The notes: generated by a model from the letters alone, not told the origin. A DNA stretch of 64,000 nt from Litchfieldia alkalitelluris (GCF_002153425.1 NZ_KZ119600.1:378835-442834); one strand, 5' to 3'. Shown: positions 37,940 to 50,922, counted from the stretch's first letter. A program made the numbers and translations.

Positions 37940-39685
37940 ATGGTGAAAGGGTTCTCGCATTACTGGAAACGAAAAGAAATTAGACAGCAACTCGATGTCA
38001 TTAAAGGAAATAGGCCTCCAACAAAGGTCATAACGAATGCCAAATGGTTAAATAGTGTCAGAAAATCCTGGATGGAAGGGAATATATGGATCAGTCATGA
38101 CCGTATTGTTTATGTGGGTAAAGACATGCCTATAAACATGACAGGTACGGAAGTGATTGACGCTGCTGATTCCTATGTTGTTCCAGGTTATATAGAACAT
38201 CACTCACACCCTTTTCTGTTATATCATCCCCTTACCTTAGCGCAATATGCATCGGAGCGTGGAACAACAACTTTGATTAATGATAATTTAATGCTTCTTT
38301 TATATTTGAATAAAAAGAAAGCGCTTACTTTATTAGATGATCTACAGAAAACGCCAACAACGATGCTTTGGTGGGCAAGGTATGACTGTCAGACGGAATT
38401 GATAAACGAGGCAGATGTTTTATCTTATTCAAATATGAAAGCATGGCTAGATCACCCTTATGTGGTGCAAGGTGGAGAACTCACTGACTGGCCTAGTGTC
38501 CTTCAAGGTGATGATTCTATGCTCCACTGGATGTTAGAGACAAAGGACGTAAGGAAACCAATCGAAGGGCACCTTCCTGGGGCAGGGGAGAAGACTTTAA
38601 CTAAAATGGCCCTTCTTGGAGTGGATGGAGATCATGAGTCCATGTCTGGGGAAGAGGTGTTGAGAAGACTGGATGTTGGGATGACAGCTTCCATTAGATA
38701 TTCTTCTATCCGCCCAGACCTATCCCGCATTATTAATGAATTACACGAACTAGGGTTACATGATTATGATCGTCTACTCATGACGACAGATGGCTCCTCA
38801 CCTGAATTTTTGGAAAACGGTATGATGGACCATTTAATTAAGCTTGCAATGGAGCAAGGAGTGCCGTTCATTGATGCTGTTGGCATGTGTACGTACAATG
38901 TGGCAAGGCATTATCATATGGACGATGTTGTTGGAATGATAGCACCTGGTAGGCTTGCGAACATTAATTTCCTAAGCTCACTTTCTAACCCATTACCAGA
39001 CCATGTTTTGGCAAAGGGGGAATGGGTGCGCAAAAATGGAATACCATGTTTTCCAGATATTCAGTTTCCTTGGGAAAAATACGGTTTTGAGCCACTAAAT
39101 TTAGATTGGGATTTAACAGAAAAAGACTTTCATTTTTCTATCCCAGCAGGACTAGATATGGTTAATGAAGTTATATTAAAGCCATACCGAATAGAGCATG
39201 ATCTTACGGTAGAACGTCTTTCAGATGATAGCGATGAATTGTATTTTATGTTGATTGACCGAGCGGGTGAGTGGACGGTAAGCACTGCTATTAAAGGGTT
39301 TGGGAAAAACATTGAGGGGCTGGCTAGCTCATATTCTAATACAGGGGATATTATTTTAATCGGAAAAAGTAAAAAAGGTTTGATGAGTGCCTTTCAAGAG
39401 TTGAAGAAGCAAAAGGGTGGTATTATTCTTGTGGATCAAGATGGACCCGTAACTCAAATACCCCTAACTCTAAGTGGAGGTTTATCCTCTGCTCCAATGG
39501 AAACACTTATTAATCAAGAACGAAAATTGAAGGAAGCATTAAAACAAAGGGGCTACAAATTTAATGATCCTATATATAGTCTGCTGTTTTTCTCTTCTAC
39601 ACACCTACCTTATGTACGTGTGACTCAAAAAGGGATTTTTGATGTAAAACAGAAAAAAGTACTCTTTCCTTCTATTATGCGTTAA
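37940..39685 (+). CDS. yerA: Adenine-deaminase-like metal hydrolase
   Basis: A 581-residue amidohydrolase-superfamily protein resembling adenine deaminase (Ade). YVVPGYIEHHSHPF contains the first metal ligands but reads HHSH, GHLPGAGEK and DHESMSGEEV follow as in Ade, and TTDGSSPEF carries the catalytic Asp. The C-terminal domain is also Ade-like. The start at 37940 aligns best with the B. subtilis homologue and has GGGTGATGG upstream; longer starts to 37895 are open. yerA follows the purine operon in B. subtilis too. Activity on adenine is not proven for this branch. Confidence 0.88.
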   Translation: MVKGFSHYWKRKEIRQQLDVIKGNRPPTKVITNAKWLNSVRKSWMEGNIWISHDRIVYVGKDMPINMTGTEVIDAADSYVVPGYIEHHSHPFLLYHPLTLAQYASERGTTTLINDNLMLLLYLNKKKALTLLDDLQKTPTTMLWWARYDCQTELINEADVLSYSNMKAWLDHPYVVQGGELTDWPSVLQGDDSMLHWMLETKDVRKPIEGHLPGAGEKTLTKMALLGVDGDHESMSGEEVLRRLDVGMTASIRYSSIRPDLSRIINELHELGLHDYDRLLMTTDGSSPEFLENGMMDHLIKLAMEQGVPFIDAVGMCTYNVARHYHMDDVVGMIAPGRLANINFLSSLSNPLPDHVLAKGEWVRKNGIPCFPDIQFPWEKYGFEPLNLDWDLTEKDFHFSIPAGLDMVNEVILKPYRIEHDLTVERLSDDSDELYFMLIDRAGEWTVSTAIKGFGKNIEGLASSYSNTGDIILIGKSKKGLMSAFQELKKQKGGIILVDQDGPVTQIPLTLSGGLSSAPMETLINQERKLKEALKQRGYKFNDPIYSLLFFSSTHLPYVRVTQKGIFDVKQKKVLFPSIMR

Positions 39686-39725
39686 ACTATAAAAGTAGAA
39701 TTGAATAGGAAAGGTGAGCATGACA

Positions 39726-40820
39726 ATGAAAAAAAGGAGAGCCTTAGCAATTGTTACTTTCGTTACTCTATTTATGTTCACGATGTTTCTCCTTGGTTGC
39801 TCGGATAAAACAAAAGGCACGTTGACGAATGCGGAATTAGATGAAAGGACGGTCCTTTTAGACATAAGGGAAAATCCTAAAGAAAAGGCTCCGTATGGGT
39901 ACTTTCCATTAACTGGGGAAGTGGTTCCTGAAGCACTTGCTTCTGACTATCGTGCATTTGGAGTGATGATTGAGAACTCCTTGTCAGCACGTCCTCAGTC
40001 AGGGCTATATCAGGCTGATATAGTATATGAAGTTTTATCTGAAGGGACGATCACAAGGTTTTTAGCTATTTTTCATAGTCAACAGCCAGAAAGAATTGGT
40101 CCCATCAGGAGTGCCCGTAGTTATTACGTGCATTTGAATAAGGGTTATGATGCCATTTATGTGAATGCAGGTGGCAGCCCAGGAGGATTAAATCTAGCAC
40201 AGAGCAGCTACGTGGATGATATATCAGGTTTAGCATATGATGGCCGGTTTTTCACACGTTCGCGAGATAGGTCTGCTCCACATAATATGTATACAACGTA
40301 TGATGATTTAGTTTCTGCTGCTAATCAAATTGGTTATGAGATGGACAGGAAGCCACCTGAGTTATATATTGAGCAAGAAGCTAGAGCTGGTGACAAGGTC
40401 GCAAGTACGGTTGAGATAAACTATGGAAGTTCGAGTAATAACGTCCGCTATAATTATGATGAAGATACGAGGAAGTACAGTAGATTCGTAGGAGGGCAAC
40501 CTTCCCTTGATTTAGATACGAATGAACCAGTTATGCCGAAAAATATATTTATTATTGAAGCAAACCATAGGGTAATCCCTAAAGGGGAAGATCATATTGA
40601 TGCTGGTTCTAATCGAAGGGAAATTAATATTGAGTCTGGTGGAAAAGGCTACTTAGTTCAAGAAGGATCAGTTACTGAGGTTGAATGGAAAAATGAAGAT
40701 GGGCTAATCCTTCCGTATAAAGATGATGAACTCCTCCCGTTTTTACGTGGACAAACATGGATTAATATCGTTCCATCAGGGAATGGTGGACTAGAAGCGA
40801 AAGTAAATTTCGCCGATTAG
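39726..40820 (+). CDS. yerB: DUF3048 lipoprotein
   Basis: A 364-residue lipoprotein with basic start MKKRR, a hydrophobic helix and the lipobox LLGC (Cys25). The rest carries DUF3048 features such as GVMIENSLSARPQSGLYQAD and ERIGPIRSARSYYV. The molecular role is unknown. ATG at 39726 is chosen for its distance from GGAAAGGTGAG. It follows yerA by 40 bp and precedes yerC, as in B. subtilis. Confidence 0.9.
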   Translation: MKKRRALAIVTFVTLFMFTMFLLGCSDKTKGTLTNAELDERTVLLDIRENPKEKAPYGYFPLTGEVVPEALASDYRAFGVMIENSLSARPQSGLYQADIVYEVLSEGTITRFLAIFHSQQPERIGPIRSARSYYVHLNKGYDAIYVNAGGSPGGLNLAQSSYVDDISGLAYDGRFFTRSRDRSAPHNMYTTYDDLVSAANQIGYEMDRKPPELYIEQEARAGDKVASTVEINYGSSSNNVRYNYDEDTRKYSRFVGGQPSLDLDTNEPVMPKNIFIIEANHRVIPKGEDHIDAGSNRREINIESGGKGYLVQEGSVTEVEWKNEDGLILPYKDDELLPFLRGQTWINIVPSGNGGLEAKVNFAD

Positions 40821-40867
40821 AATAAAGCTTTGTTGGATAAAACTTTGTTGGAAGGATGGATACGAGA

Positions 40868-41164
40868 ATGCAGATTGATAAATTACGCGGTAAAGAACTA
40901 GATCAGCTATTTAATGCAATTTTAAATTTACGAGACTTGGAAGAGTGCTATCAGTTCTTTGATGATCTTTGTACAATGAATGAAATCCAGTCCCTTGCTC
41001 AGCGTTTGGAAGTTGCTCGTATGCTGATGGAAGGCTACACATATCAAAGGATTGAGAAAGATACTGGAGCTAGCACAGCCACGATTTCTCGCGTGAAGCG
41101 CTGTATAAATTACGGGAATGACGGCTACCAAATGACACTAGAACGAGTACATAAAGAAGAATAG
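40868..41164 (+). CDS. yerC: TrpR-like/YerC DNA-binding protein
   Basis: A 98-residue protein of the TrpR-like YerC/YecD family. MQIDKLRGKELDQLF, AQRLEVARMLMEG and the recognition-helix segment TGASTATISRVKRC are all in place. Presumed transcription regulator with unknown targets. The start at 40868 matches the B. subtilis protein; an ATG at 40856 touches the GGAAGG site. Confidence 0.9.
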   Translation: MQIDKLRGKELDQLFNAILNLRDLEECYQFFDDLCTMNEIQSLAQRLEVARMLMEGYTYQRIEKDTGASTATISRVKRCINYGNDGYQMTLERVHKEE

Positions 41165-41231
41165 CTAAGATACTTCCTATTCACTGTGCGAAGCATGTAG
41201 GTGAAGTAATAAGGTGGAGTATTATAATGAG

Positions 41232-41279
41232 AAATCCCTGCGAGTATCAGCTGATCTGATAGTCATAGGGATTTTTTTG
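41232..41279 (+). terminator. Intrinsic terminator after yerC
   Basis: AAATCCCT and AGGGATTT close a 28-nt loop that can itself pair (GTATCAGCTGAT), followed by seven T residues. Confidence 0.88.
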
Positions 41280-41355
41280 TTAAAAAGATATGAAGTCTTT
41301 ATGATTGATTCGAGCTCGTCCAACCATAAAAGAGTGGAATCACTGGACCGAGGAG

Positions 41356-41401
41356 TGATCAGGTATGAGATTTAGATTTTTGAGTTTTTCGTACCTGATC
41401 A
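41356..41401. other. 10-bp inverted repeat
   Basis: TGATCAGGTA and TACCTGATCA are perfect inverted copies 26 bp apart, with a TTTTTC before the second arm. It could be a terminator remnant or a protein-binding site. Confidence 0.55.
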
Positions 41402-41421
41402 GTAACCTGGGTTGATATTAT

Positions 41422-41612
41422 AAAGGGAGAAACTACCCTTATTTAAGTAATGGCACTAAAAATCGTGAAAATAGATGGAGAAATTCCCGTTATTTACTTG
41501 GAAACAATGATATTTTGGTTTTAGAGTGCTCTTAAAGGGAAAACCTACCCTTATTCTCCACTAACGAAGATATGTTCTGCAGTTTAATGGGAATTCCTCC
41601 CCTTAATTTTGG
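41422..41612. repeat. Four imperfect direct repeats, 51-60 bp period
   Basis: AAAGGGAGAAACTACCCTTA, ATGGAGAAATTCCCGTTATT, AAAGGGAAAACCTACCCTTA and AATGGGAATTCCTCCCCTTA start at about 41422, 41475, 41534 and 41586. Each unit contains a short GGG...CCC palindrome. The 640-bp stretch around it holds no convincing gene. Confidence 0.65.
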
Positions 41613-41676
41613 ATTTCCTTGGTCACACAATTAAGGAGAATGAGCTAATTTAAAGTATATTTAATATGTTTTTTTA

Positions 41677-41759
41677 GATAAAAAAACGAGACAAATCCAC
41701 TATGTCAAAAAGTCTCGTTTTGGCTACATATAGTTTCTCCCTCAAAACGTAACTACTAT
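41677..41759. repeat. Dispersed hairpin repeat, copy 2
   Basis: Matches 13541-13624. Here the stem is perfect: AAAACGAGAC (41683-41692) pairs with GTCTCGTTTT (41712-41721). The element ends with the shared AACGTAACTACTA-type tail. Confidence 0.75.
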
Positions 41760-41806
41760 CTGTTTTTAACTTAGTTTATATAAATAGTATCCTCCATAGT
41801 GTGAAC

Positions 41807-42249
41807 TTAGTAATAATAATAAGGGCGTTTACTTCTTCTCTCTATCCTCATATAATCTTTCGTTTTTTCAGTGATAATATTATGTTTCTCAGCAAAAAAC
41901 AAGAGATGGTCATAAGCTACTGCCGGACCATATTAGCTAATCTAATATTCAACCCTTTTTTTAACCGAAGAATCGCAGCCTTTTTAAGCCACCCTACTCG
42001 GAAAAACTTAATTTCGTTAATTTGATTTGGGTAAATTACTCTGTTAAAAATAGGTACTTTAAACAAGATGTAAACTTGATATTGTACGTGATCATCGTGA
42101 ATGGAGAATTTAGATTGAAATGAACCGAAGAATATAACGGTTGAAATTAGGGCGATAAGAGGAATAAAAGAACCAGTTATAATATTCCACACTAAAATAG
42201 TAGCTGCAATACCGAAAGTAGGTAGATTTAATCGTTGCACTTGATACAT
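41807..42249 (-). pseudogene. Frameshifted small membrane protein gene
   Basis: From the ATG at 42249, with GGGAGGAG upstream, a 110-codon frame encodes a protein with two hydrophobic helices (about residues 13-40) and a PH-like soluble part, ending early in NMVRQ. A shift near 41925 opens a second frame that continues PAVAYDHLLFFAEKHNIITE...KRPYYYY to a stop at 41807, which reads like the natural C-terminus. So the intact protein was about 147 residues. The family is not recognised; the break is a real mutation or a sequencing error. Confidence 0.65.
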
Positions 42250-42471
42250 GTAAACTCCTCCCAAACAACTAAGTGGCTTCTAAGGATTAGGTAACAATTT
42301 AAGTTTAACATAAATTACCAACACCCTCACATATACTTCTCTAAATATCTATGTACCTTGTAACTAAAAAGTCTTAAGTAGAAGTAGAAAAGAGGTTATG
42401 AGCAACGTCCTATTTTTTGATATACTATCATAGTGAAATAATAGTTAAAATGAGTTTGGGGGATTAGTATC

Positions 42472-43164
42472 ATGCTGGAGTATAACGAATGGAAGCATGT
42501 CTTTAAATTAGATCCGAATAAAACGATAGATGATGATGCGTTGGAAGCATTGTGTGAATCAGGCACCGATGCCATCATAGTTGGTGGAAGTGATGGTGTT
42601 ACAGAAGAAAATACAATAGATTTACTCATGAGAGTGCGCAGGTATTCTGTAGCTTGTGCTATGGAAGTATCAAATCTCTATTCGATTGTTCCAGGATTTG
42701 ATTACTATTTAATCCCTTCTGTGCTAAATTCCCGTCACGCGACTTGGATAAACGGCTTACATCATAGGGCCTTGAAAGAGTATGGTCATATCATCAATTG
42801 GGATGAGGTACTTGCTGAAGGATATTGTGTTTTAAATGAAAAATCAAAAGTAGCTCAGTTGACAGATGCCTATACAGACCTAGGAGAAGATGATATTGTA
42901 GCGTATGCAAGAATGACGGACAAGCTATTCAAGATGCCGATTTTTTATCTTGAATATAGTGGAGAATACGGAGATCCACGAGTGGTGGAAAGGGTAAAAC
43001 GAGAATTAGAATCTGTACAGCTTTTTTACGGCGGTGGTATTACGAATGAAACGAAAGCGTCGGAAATGGCCATGTATGCAGATACGGTTGTAGTTGGTAA
43101 TATCATTTATGATGACTTGAAAGCTGCCCTTAAAACCGTAAATGCCGTGAAAAAAAGAGTATAA
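42472..43164 (+). CDS. pcrB: Heptaprenylglyceryl phosphate synthase
   Basis: A 230-residue TIM-barrel enzyme that joins sn-glycerol-1-phosphate and heptaprenyl diphosphate to an archaea-type ether lipid. [15 protein letters not shown] begins the protein, [14 protein letters not shown] binds phosphate, [11 protein letters not shown] and [16 protein letters not shown] are conserved C-terminal blocks. It precedes pcrA as in other bacilli. Confidence 0.95.
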   Translation: MLEYNEWKHVFKLDPNKTIDDDALEALCESGTDAIIVGGSDGVTEENTIDLLMRVRRYSVACAMEVSNLYSIVPGFDYYLIPSVLNSRHATWINGLHHRALKEYGHIINWDEVLAEGYCVLNEKSKVAQLTDAYTDLGEDDIVAYARMTDKLFKMPIFYLEYSGEYGDPRVVERVKRELESVQLFYGGGITNETKASEMAMYADTVVVGNIIYDDLKAALKTVNAVKKRV

Positions 43165-43240
43165 ATAAAATATACAAAGACAAGTTGTTGAGGTAAAATA
43201 GAGAGTAATAAAAGAACGTACGTTTGGATGGTGAAAAGGG

Positions 43241-45535
43241 ATGCAACATCAATTATTAGAAGGATTAAACCCTGAACAAGGGAACGCAGTCAAGCATGGT
43301 GAAGGCCCTCTTTTAATTATGGCAGGTGCAGGAAGTGGAAAAACTAGAGTTTTAACACACCGTATTGCTTACTTGATTGAAGAAAAAGGTGTGCCGCATT
43401 GGTCCATTTTAGCAATAACCTTTACAAATAAAGCGGCTAGGGAAATGAAGGATCGTGTTGCTAGAATCGTGCAGGGAACGGCAGATGATATATGGATCTC
43501 CACCTTTCACTCCATGTGTGTACGCATTTTGCGCAGGGATGTTGACCGAATAGGGATTAATAGAAACTTTACGATTCTTGACTCGACAGACCAACTGTCG
43601 GTTATTAAGCGTGTCATGAAAGATCTAAATGTGGATGCGAAGCAGTTTGAACCTAGAACCATCCTTGGTACAATCAGTTCTGCAAAAAATGAGTTGAAGA
43701 CACCGAAGGATTATGAGAAATCTATTGGGGATATTTATGCTCGCACTGTACACAAAGTTTATGAAGCGTATCAAAAGGAATTAGAAAAAAATCAATCGAT
43801 GGATTTCGATGATTTAATTATGAAGACGATACACCTCTTTAAGAAGGTACCAGAGGTATTGGAGTATTACCAAAGGCGTTTTCGATACGTCATGGTTGAT
43901 GAGTATCAAGATACTAACCGCGCTCAGTATATGTTAGTAAAACTAATAGCTGAACGTTTCAAGAATATATGTGTGGTAGGTGACTCGGATCAGTCGATCT
44001 ACCGTTGGAGGGGGGCAGATATCCAAAATATCCTGTCCTTCGAAAAGGATTATCCGAATGTAACAACGATCATGCTCGAACAAAACTACCGTTCTACGAA
44101 AACAATTCTTGATGCTGCTAACAAAGTTATTGAAAATAACCCAGATAGGAAGCCGAAGAAGCTTTGGACTGAAAACGAAGATGGGGATAAAATAAATTAT
44201 TATGAAGCTGCTGATGAACATGATGAAACAAGGTTCGTAGCAGGGAAAATAAAAGAAATGACAGAATCAGGTAGGGTAAGTCCATCTGATATTGCCATTT
44301 TATATCGAACAAATGCCCAATCCCGTGTCATGGAGGAAATGTTGATGAAATCAAACATTCCTTATACGATTGTTGGGGGCATGAAGTTCTATGATCGTAA
44401 AGAAATTAAAGATTTATTGGCTTATTTACGACTTGTTTCCAACCCAGATGATGACATTAGTTTACGTCGGATTATCAACGTTCCTCGTCGTGGGATTGGC
44501 CCAACGACTTTAGAAAGAGTAGAAGCCTATGCAGCTCAGCATGGATTATCTATTTTTAAGGCACTAATGGAAGTGGAGAAGATTGGTCTAAGTGCCCGTT
44601 TTACGAAAACTTTAGGTGATCTCGCAATTCAAATTCATGGCTGGGTCCAAATGCAAGACTTATTGGCAGTTACAGAATTAGTAGAAGAATTATTAAATAA
44701 AACTGGATATCGGGACATGCTAAAAAATGATAAAAGCATTGAAGCGCAAGCCCGTTTAGAAAATATTGATGAGTTTTTATCCGTAACAAAAGAATTTGAA
44801 AAAACAAATGAAGACAAGTCCCTCATCGGATTCTTAACAGATTTGGCCCTTGTCGCGGATATTGATAAAGTGAATGATGATGACGATGACCCCGCAGATC
44901 ACGTGCTCTTAATGACACTCCACTCTGCAAAAGGTCTTGAATTTCCTGTTGTATTCCTTCTAGGATTAGAAGAAGGGGTCTTCCCACATAGCCGTTCCTT
45001 AATGGAGCAAGCGGAAATGGAAGAAGAGCGTCGACTAGCTTATGTAGGGATTACAAGGGCAGAGGAAGAATTATATCTTACTAGGGCGAGAATGAGGACA
45101 TTATTTGGCAGAACGAACAGCAACCCAGCTTCTCGTTTCTTGAAGGAGATACCTGAGGAATTAATGGAATCCATCAATATGAGACAAGAGGCTTCGACAC
45201 CGCCTTGGGCAAAAACGAAGACTTCTATTGGTGGTCAAGGGAATCGTTTTTCTACAAACACCTCTCATAGCAAGACCGTGGGATTTGGTCGTGGGCGTGC
45301 TGAAGCAAGCGCAAGCACTACTGTATCGAGAACAAAGGAACGTCCGACAACAACGAAAACAGGCGGTGATTCATTCAGTTGGGGTGTTGGTGATAAAGCT
45401 TCCCATAAAAAGTGGGGAGTGGGAACGGTAGTGAGTATCAAAGGGGAAGGGGAAAATATCGAATTGGATATTGCCTTTCCGCAGGTTGGTGTTAAACGAC
45501 TGTTTGCTAAGTTTGCACCAATAACGAAAATGTAA
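43241..45535 (+). CDS. pcrA: ATP-dependent DNA helicase PcrA
   Basis: A 764-residue SF1A helicase for repair and plasmid replication. The helicase motifs are in order: GAGSGKT (I), [10 protein letters not shown] (Ia/Ib), VDEYQDTN (II), [13 protein letters not shown] (III), EQNYRST (IV), [17 protein letters not shown] (V) and [13 protein letters not shown] (VI). The C-terminal tail ends in a Tudor-like region ([15 protein letters not shown]) that contacts RNA polymerase. Followed by ligA after 12 bp. Confidence 0.98.
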   Translation: MQHQLLEGLNPEQGNAVKHGEGPLLIMAGAGSGKTRVLTHRIAYLIEEKGVPHWSILAITFTNKAAREMKDRVARIVQGTADDIWISTFHSMCVRILRRDVDRIGINRNFTILDSTDQLSVIKRVMKDLNVDAKQFEPRTILGTISSAKNELKTPKDYEKSIGDIYARTVHKVYEAYQKELEKNQSMDFDDLIMKTIHLFKKVPEVLEYYQRRFRYVMVDEYQDTNRAQYMLVKLIAERFKNICVVGDSDQSIYRWRGADIQNILSFEKDYPNVTTIMLEQNYRSTKTILDAANKVIENNPDRKPKKLWTENEDGDKINYYEAADEHDETRFVAGKIKEMTESGRVSPSDIAILYRTNAQSRVMEEMLMKSNIPYTIVGGMKFYDRKEIKDLLAYLRLVSNPDDDISLRRIINVPRRGIGPTTLERVEAYAAQHGLSIFKALMEVEKIGLSARFTKTLGDLAIQIHGWVQMQDLLAVTELVEELLNKTGYRDMLKNDKSIEAQARLENIDEFLSVTKEFEKTNEDKSLIGFLTDLALVADIDKVNDDDDDPADHVLLMTLHSAKGLEFPVVFLLGLEEGVFPHSRSLMEQAEMEEERRLAYVGITRAEEELYLTRARMRTLFGRTNSNPASRFLKEIPEELMESINMRQEASTPPWAKTKTSIGGQGNRFSTNTSHSKTVGFGRGRAEASASTTVSRTKERPTTTKTGGDSFSWGVGDKASHKKWGVGTVVSIKGEGENIELDIAFPQVGVKRLFAKFAPITKM

Positions 45536-47548
<2,013 letters not shown>

Positions 47549-47713
47549 GGAAAGGCTTGTTGCGTGTAGATCAGAGTTTGTTCTAACAAAACCTTTTTTT
47601 ACGGTAGCATAAATGAAAGCTAATGTTACAGGCGGATATGCTTTTAGTTAGAGAAGCTTGTATACTATTAATTAGTGATGTGCCCAAATCATTGATGGGC
47701 GAGGAGTGTGTGA

Positions 47714-48970
47714 ATGATGTATAAAAAATTCTTTTTCGCGTGTATAGGGCTTCTTTTGTTTTTAACCGGCTGTATCCCTTCTTTAGATCAAGAAGAAGAA
47801 GAGATTATCATCGTAGAGGAAACGGATGATGTGGACGAACAGCAGTTTATCCTAACACCTACAATCGATACTCCAGAAAACTTCTATCGAACGGTTTTAT
47901 TGGATGGGGAGTATCAACGAAGTCCTGCTAGGGGAGTAGTAGCTAGTGCAATGACCAATAGAATAGACATCAACCAATTTGAAGTAGGACTAATGGAAAT
48001 TGCATCTGCATTTTACGAACAAAGTGAGTATTATTTTCAAGAAGGAACTTACTTAAGTGGTGATACAATTAATAGCTGGATTAGGCGATATAATCCTGCA
48101 GAGTCCAGATATGCACGTGGTTTAAATCCTTCTCTAGGTGAACTTGAGGTAGAAGAAAATGAAGATGGGGAAGAAATAGAAGTAGGACTTGCAGAGGATG
48201 TGGATTCCTTGTCAGTACCTGAATTATCGGAACTTATGAGGGAAAATCCATTAGTATTATCAAATGTTTTGGAGCATAATTACGTATATGGTAGTGCTGA
48301 AGAAGGTGTCAATTTAGGGGGAATGGTTATTGGGTTATCCCTCCGTGCAGTCTATTACTTTCAGTTATATGATGATGATGGGAAAATGTATCAGTATGAA
48401 CAACCTCTTGAACTAGACGAAGTTGAAGAAAAAGGGAAAGAGATAGCTCAGCAGGTCGTAAATCGAATTCGTACCCATCATGAGGATTTAGCGGAGGTTC
48501 CAATTACAATTGCACTATTCCAGGAACGCCCAAGAGGCTCAATTGTACCTGGCTCATTCATTGCTATGACTCATGTAGAAGAAAATGAGACTGGAATTCA
48601 AGAGTGGGAAGCGATTAATGAGGAATTTTACTTTTTCCCATCAAGGGCTGCCAGACAGGCTTATCCCAACCATTCTAATGCTTTTGAGCAGTTTAAAGAT
48701 GAAATGGAACAATTCATGGGAAGGTCAATTGGAATTGTCGGGAAAGGCCGCTTTAAGAATGGGGCAATAGATGAATTGACAATTGAATTCAACATGCAGT
48801 CTCACGGTAAGGCAGAGATTATCGCCTTAACGCAGTTTGCAAGTGGACGCATAGAGGAAATATTTAATCTACAAGTACCTATTAGTGTTTATATTAACTC
48901 TATCAATGGTCCAGAAAGCATTGTCGTTAAGTATCCTGATCACGATCCGTTTATTCACGTATATAAATAA
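47714..48970 (+). CDS. camS: CamS family sex-pheromone lipoprotein
   Basis: A 418-residue lipoprotein with lipobox LTGC at about residue 20 (FLTGCIPSLDQ). The family is named from staphylococcal CamS, whose signal peptide yields a conjugation pheromone; in bacilli (yerH) the cellular role is unknown. The body contains the conserved YRTVLLDGEYQRSPARG and PRGSIVPGSFIA. It follows ligA as in B. subtilis. AGGAG lies upstream of the ATG. Confidence 0.92.
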   Translation: MMYKKFFFACIGLLLFLTGCIPSLDQEEEEIIIVEETDDVDEQQFILTPTIDTPENFYRTVLLDGEYQRSPARGVVASAMTNRIDINQFEVGLMEIASAFYEQSEYYFQEGTYLSGDTINSWIRRYNPAESRYARGLNPSLGELEVEENEDGEEIEVGLAEDVDSLSVPELSELMRENPLVLSNVLEHNYVYGSAEEGVNLGGMVIGLSLRAVYYFQLYDDDGKMYQYEQPLELDEVEEKGKEIAQQVVNRIRTHHEDLAEVPITIALFQERPRGSIVPGSFIAMTHVEENETGIQEWEAINEEFYFFPSRAARQAYPNHSNAFEQFKDEMEQFMGRSIGIVGKGRFKNGAIDELTIEFNMQSHGKAEIIALTQFASGRIEEIFNLQVPISVYINSINGPESIVVKYPDHDPFIHVYK

Positions 48971-48980
48971 ATTGTTTGGA

Positions 48981-49013
48981 AAGACAACCAATACAACGTT
49001 GGTTGTCTTTTTT
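48981..49013 (+). terminator. Terminator after camS
   Basis: AAGACAACCAA and TTGGTTGTCTT flank a 7-nt loop, followed by TTTT. A second hairpin, TTCGCCCA-TGC-TGGGCGAA, follows at 49015-49033. From 49034 to 49423 I see no gene. Confidence 0.9.
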
Positions 49014-49423
49014 GTTCGCCCATGCTGGGCGAACAAAAGGACTGGATCATATTAAATCCAGCCCCAAAATTAATATTGACTTTTGATTGAAAAAACCGAT
49101 TGAATACATATTGGTCTGACTGCTGCTCTTCCCGCTTCCTTTACCGTTTGGTTACAAACTATTTAGTTCCCCACACTCTATCCCAATGCCTCAACACCCA
49201 TTTGCACCAATCCATCTAAAATAATGTATTGAGATGAGAAAACCTACGAGAAGGCTGTCATTTAAGGGTACCAAAGGTAAATCCTGAGTCTACTGAGCTC
49301 TTTAAGATAGACGTAAATAGCGAAAAAAGGAATATAACATTGTCCTAATTTATCCCTATTTTCCGAATGGAAAATCATGACAAAAACGCTCTTCATGCGT
49401 TATTTCAGGTATTAATAACTATT

Positions 49424-50889
49424 TATTGACTAGACTCTTGCAAAAAACATGTCATATCGAATTACGTCTATAATTTAGGATTTATTAGAACCTTTGTCGC
49501 ATTAGAAAAATAAAAAAGGACATTCTTACCTATTTGGTGAAATTTTGGTTACCACGCCAAATTCCCAAAGGAGAATGTCCAATATTATGGTAACCTTCTA
49601 TTCACCGATCGTCAACTTTATTTTAGCGTTGAAACTTTGTCTTTCGAAGCCACAAATGAATCACATTTTCACATTTGTTAATGGAATTATTTTGACCGAC
49701 GGAAGAATCAACGTTTCTCAAATTCGTCGATCCACTAATGAAAAAAGAGATCTTAGTTGCATGACTCGTTTTCTTAACGAGTCACCGTGGTGCCCGAACT
49801 ATGTGACCAACAAACGGATTCATTTTGAATCACATAAGGCAAAATCGAACCAGCACAAGTGATACAAGGCCAATCACATTTTTCATTATCGATGATTCCC
49901 AATGTAAGAAGGATCGTTCCACCAAGAAGATGGAAGGGTTGGATAACCACTTTTCTCATTCAGATGGAAAGGCCGTTTGGTCTCATTGTGTCGTGACAGC
50001 TCATGTCGTCAGTGACAATCACTCGTTTGCTTGGGATTTCCGTTCCTACTTTCGTGAAGAATATTGTCAAAATGAAGATATTCCTTTTAAAAGCAAAAAT
50101 GATCTGGCGATCGAGTTAATCAATTCCTATCCAGCCACGGAAAACGAACAGGTATATGTGTTGGTGGATAGTTGGTACACAAGTAAAAAGTTGATTGAAC
50201 ACTGTCTTCAAAGAGGATTTCATCTCATCGGTGGTCTTCGTGCGAACCGAAAGATTTATCCTCATGGAATTGGCATTAAAATCACTGATTTTGCGTCCAC
50301 TTATATAGAGTCATCTGATCTCCACTCCGTTACCGTGGATGATCATTCCTATAAGATTTACACTTATGAAGGAAATTTGAATGACACCGAGTACGCCAAA
50401 GTCCTTTTGTCTTGGGAAGACAAATTCGATTCGAGCAAAACGCCGTTTTGTATCCTTTGTACAGATAGTAGCCTGGATCTCGTAACCATCCTGCGCTATT
50501 ATAATGTGCGTTGGAACATCGAAACCGGATACCGTTATTTCAAAGAATTACTGGGCTTTGACGAATATCAGCTTCTTTCACGCAAAGGAATTGAACGCTT
50601 TTGGACCATTGAATTTATTACTTACAACTACTTGGAGTATCAACGGCAAGAATGGCAAAAGGAGATTCCGATGACCATTGGAGATGTCGTGCGACGTATT
50701 CGTAAGGATCATCTTGGTCAACTTGTCGTTTACACCTATGAACAAGCAATGGCTCAAAAGTCGCTTTTTGATATGTTGAAAGAACTAAAACTGGCAGCAT
50801 AACTGAATTTTTTTCAACTGTCAGTTCATACGCAATCCGTATGCCCTTTTTTAGGAATACTGATTAAAAATGCAAGAATCAAGTTGATT
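49424..50889 (+). mobile_element. IS4-type insertion sequence, left copy
   Basis: The segment 49433-50889 is nearly identical to 62194-63655; the coding part is the same and the upstream leader differs at a few positions, including a 5-bp length difference. GACTCTTGCA at the left end is mirrored by TGCAAGAATC at the right (one mismatch in the inverted repeat), and the similarity extends a few bases outward on both sides. I place the outer boundaries approximately and saw no clear target duplication. Confidence 0.85.
49575..50802 (+). pseudogene. IS4-type transposase, two overlapping frames
   Basis: Frame one (49575-49862) encodes the N-terminal part, including MTRFLNESPW. Frame two, shifted by +1, begins at or before the TTG at 49825 and encodes the DDE catalytic part: FFIIDDSQCKKDRSTKKMEG, LVDSWYTSKKLI with the second Asp, and NVRWNIETGYRYFKELLG with the Glu. 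IS4-type transposases are normally one frame, so the break looks like an inactivating one-base change, unless rare +1 shifting occurs. The same break is in the right copy. Confidence 0.75.
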
Positions 50890-50922
50890 AACTAAAAGTG
50901 ATGTAGAGAGGGGAATAAAATT

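Noticed and set aside
47714-48970. camS as pheromone source for the TPR regulator
   Set aside because: The lipoprotein signal could release a peptide in staphylococci, but the divergent 42-codon gene is a far better neighbour and the island is mobile independently of camS.
49575-50802. Programmed -1 frameshift in the transposase
   Set aside because: The offset is +1 (or -2), and I see no typical slippery heptamer at the overlap.
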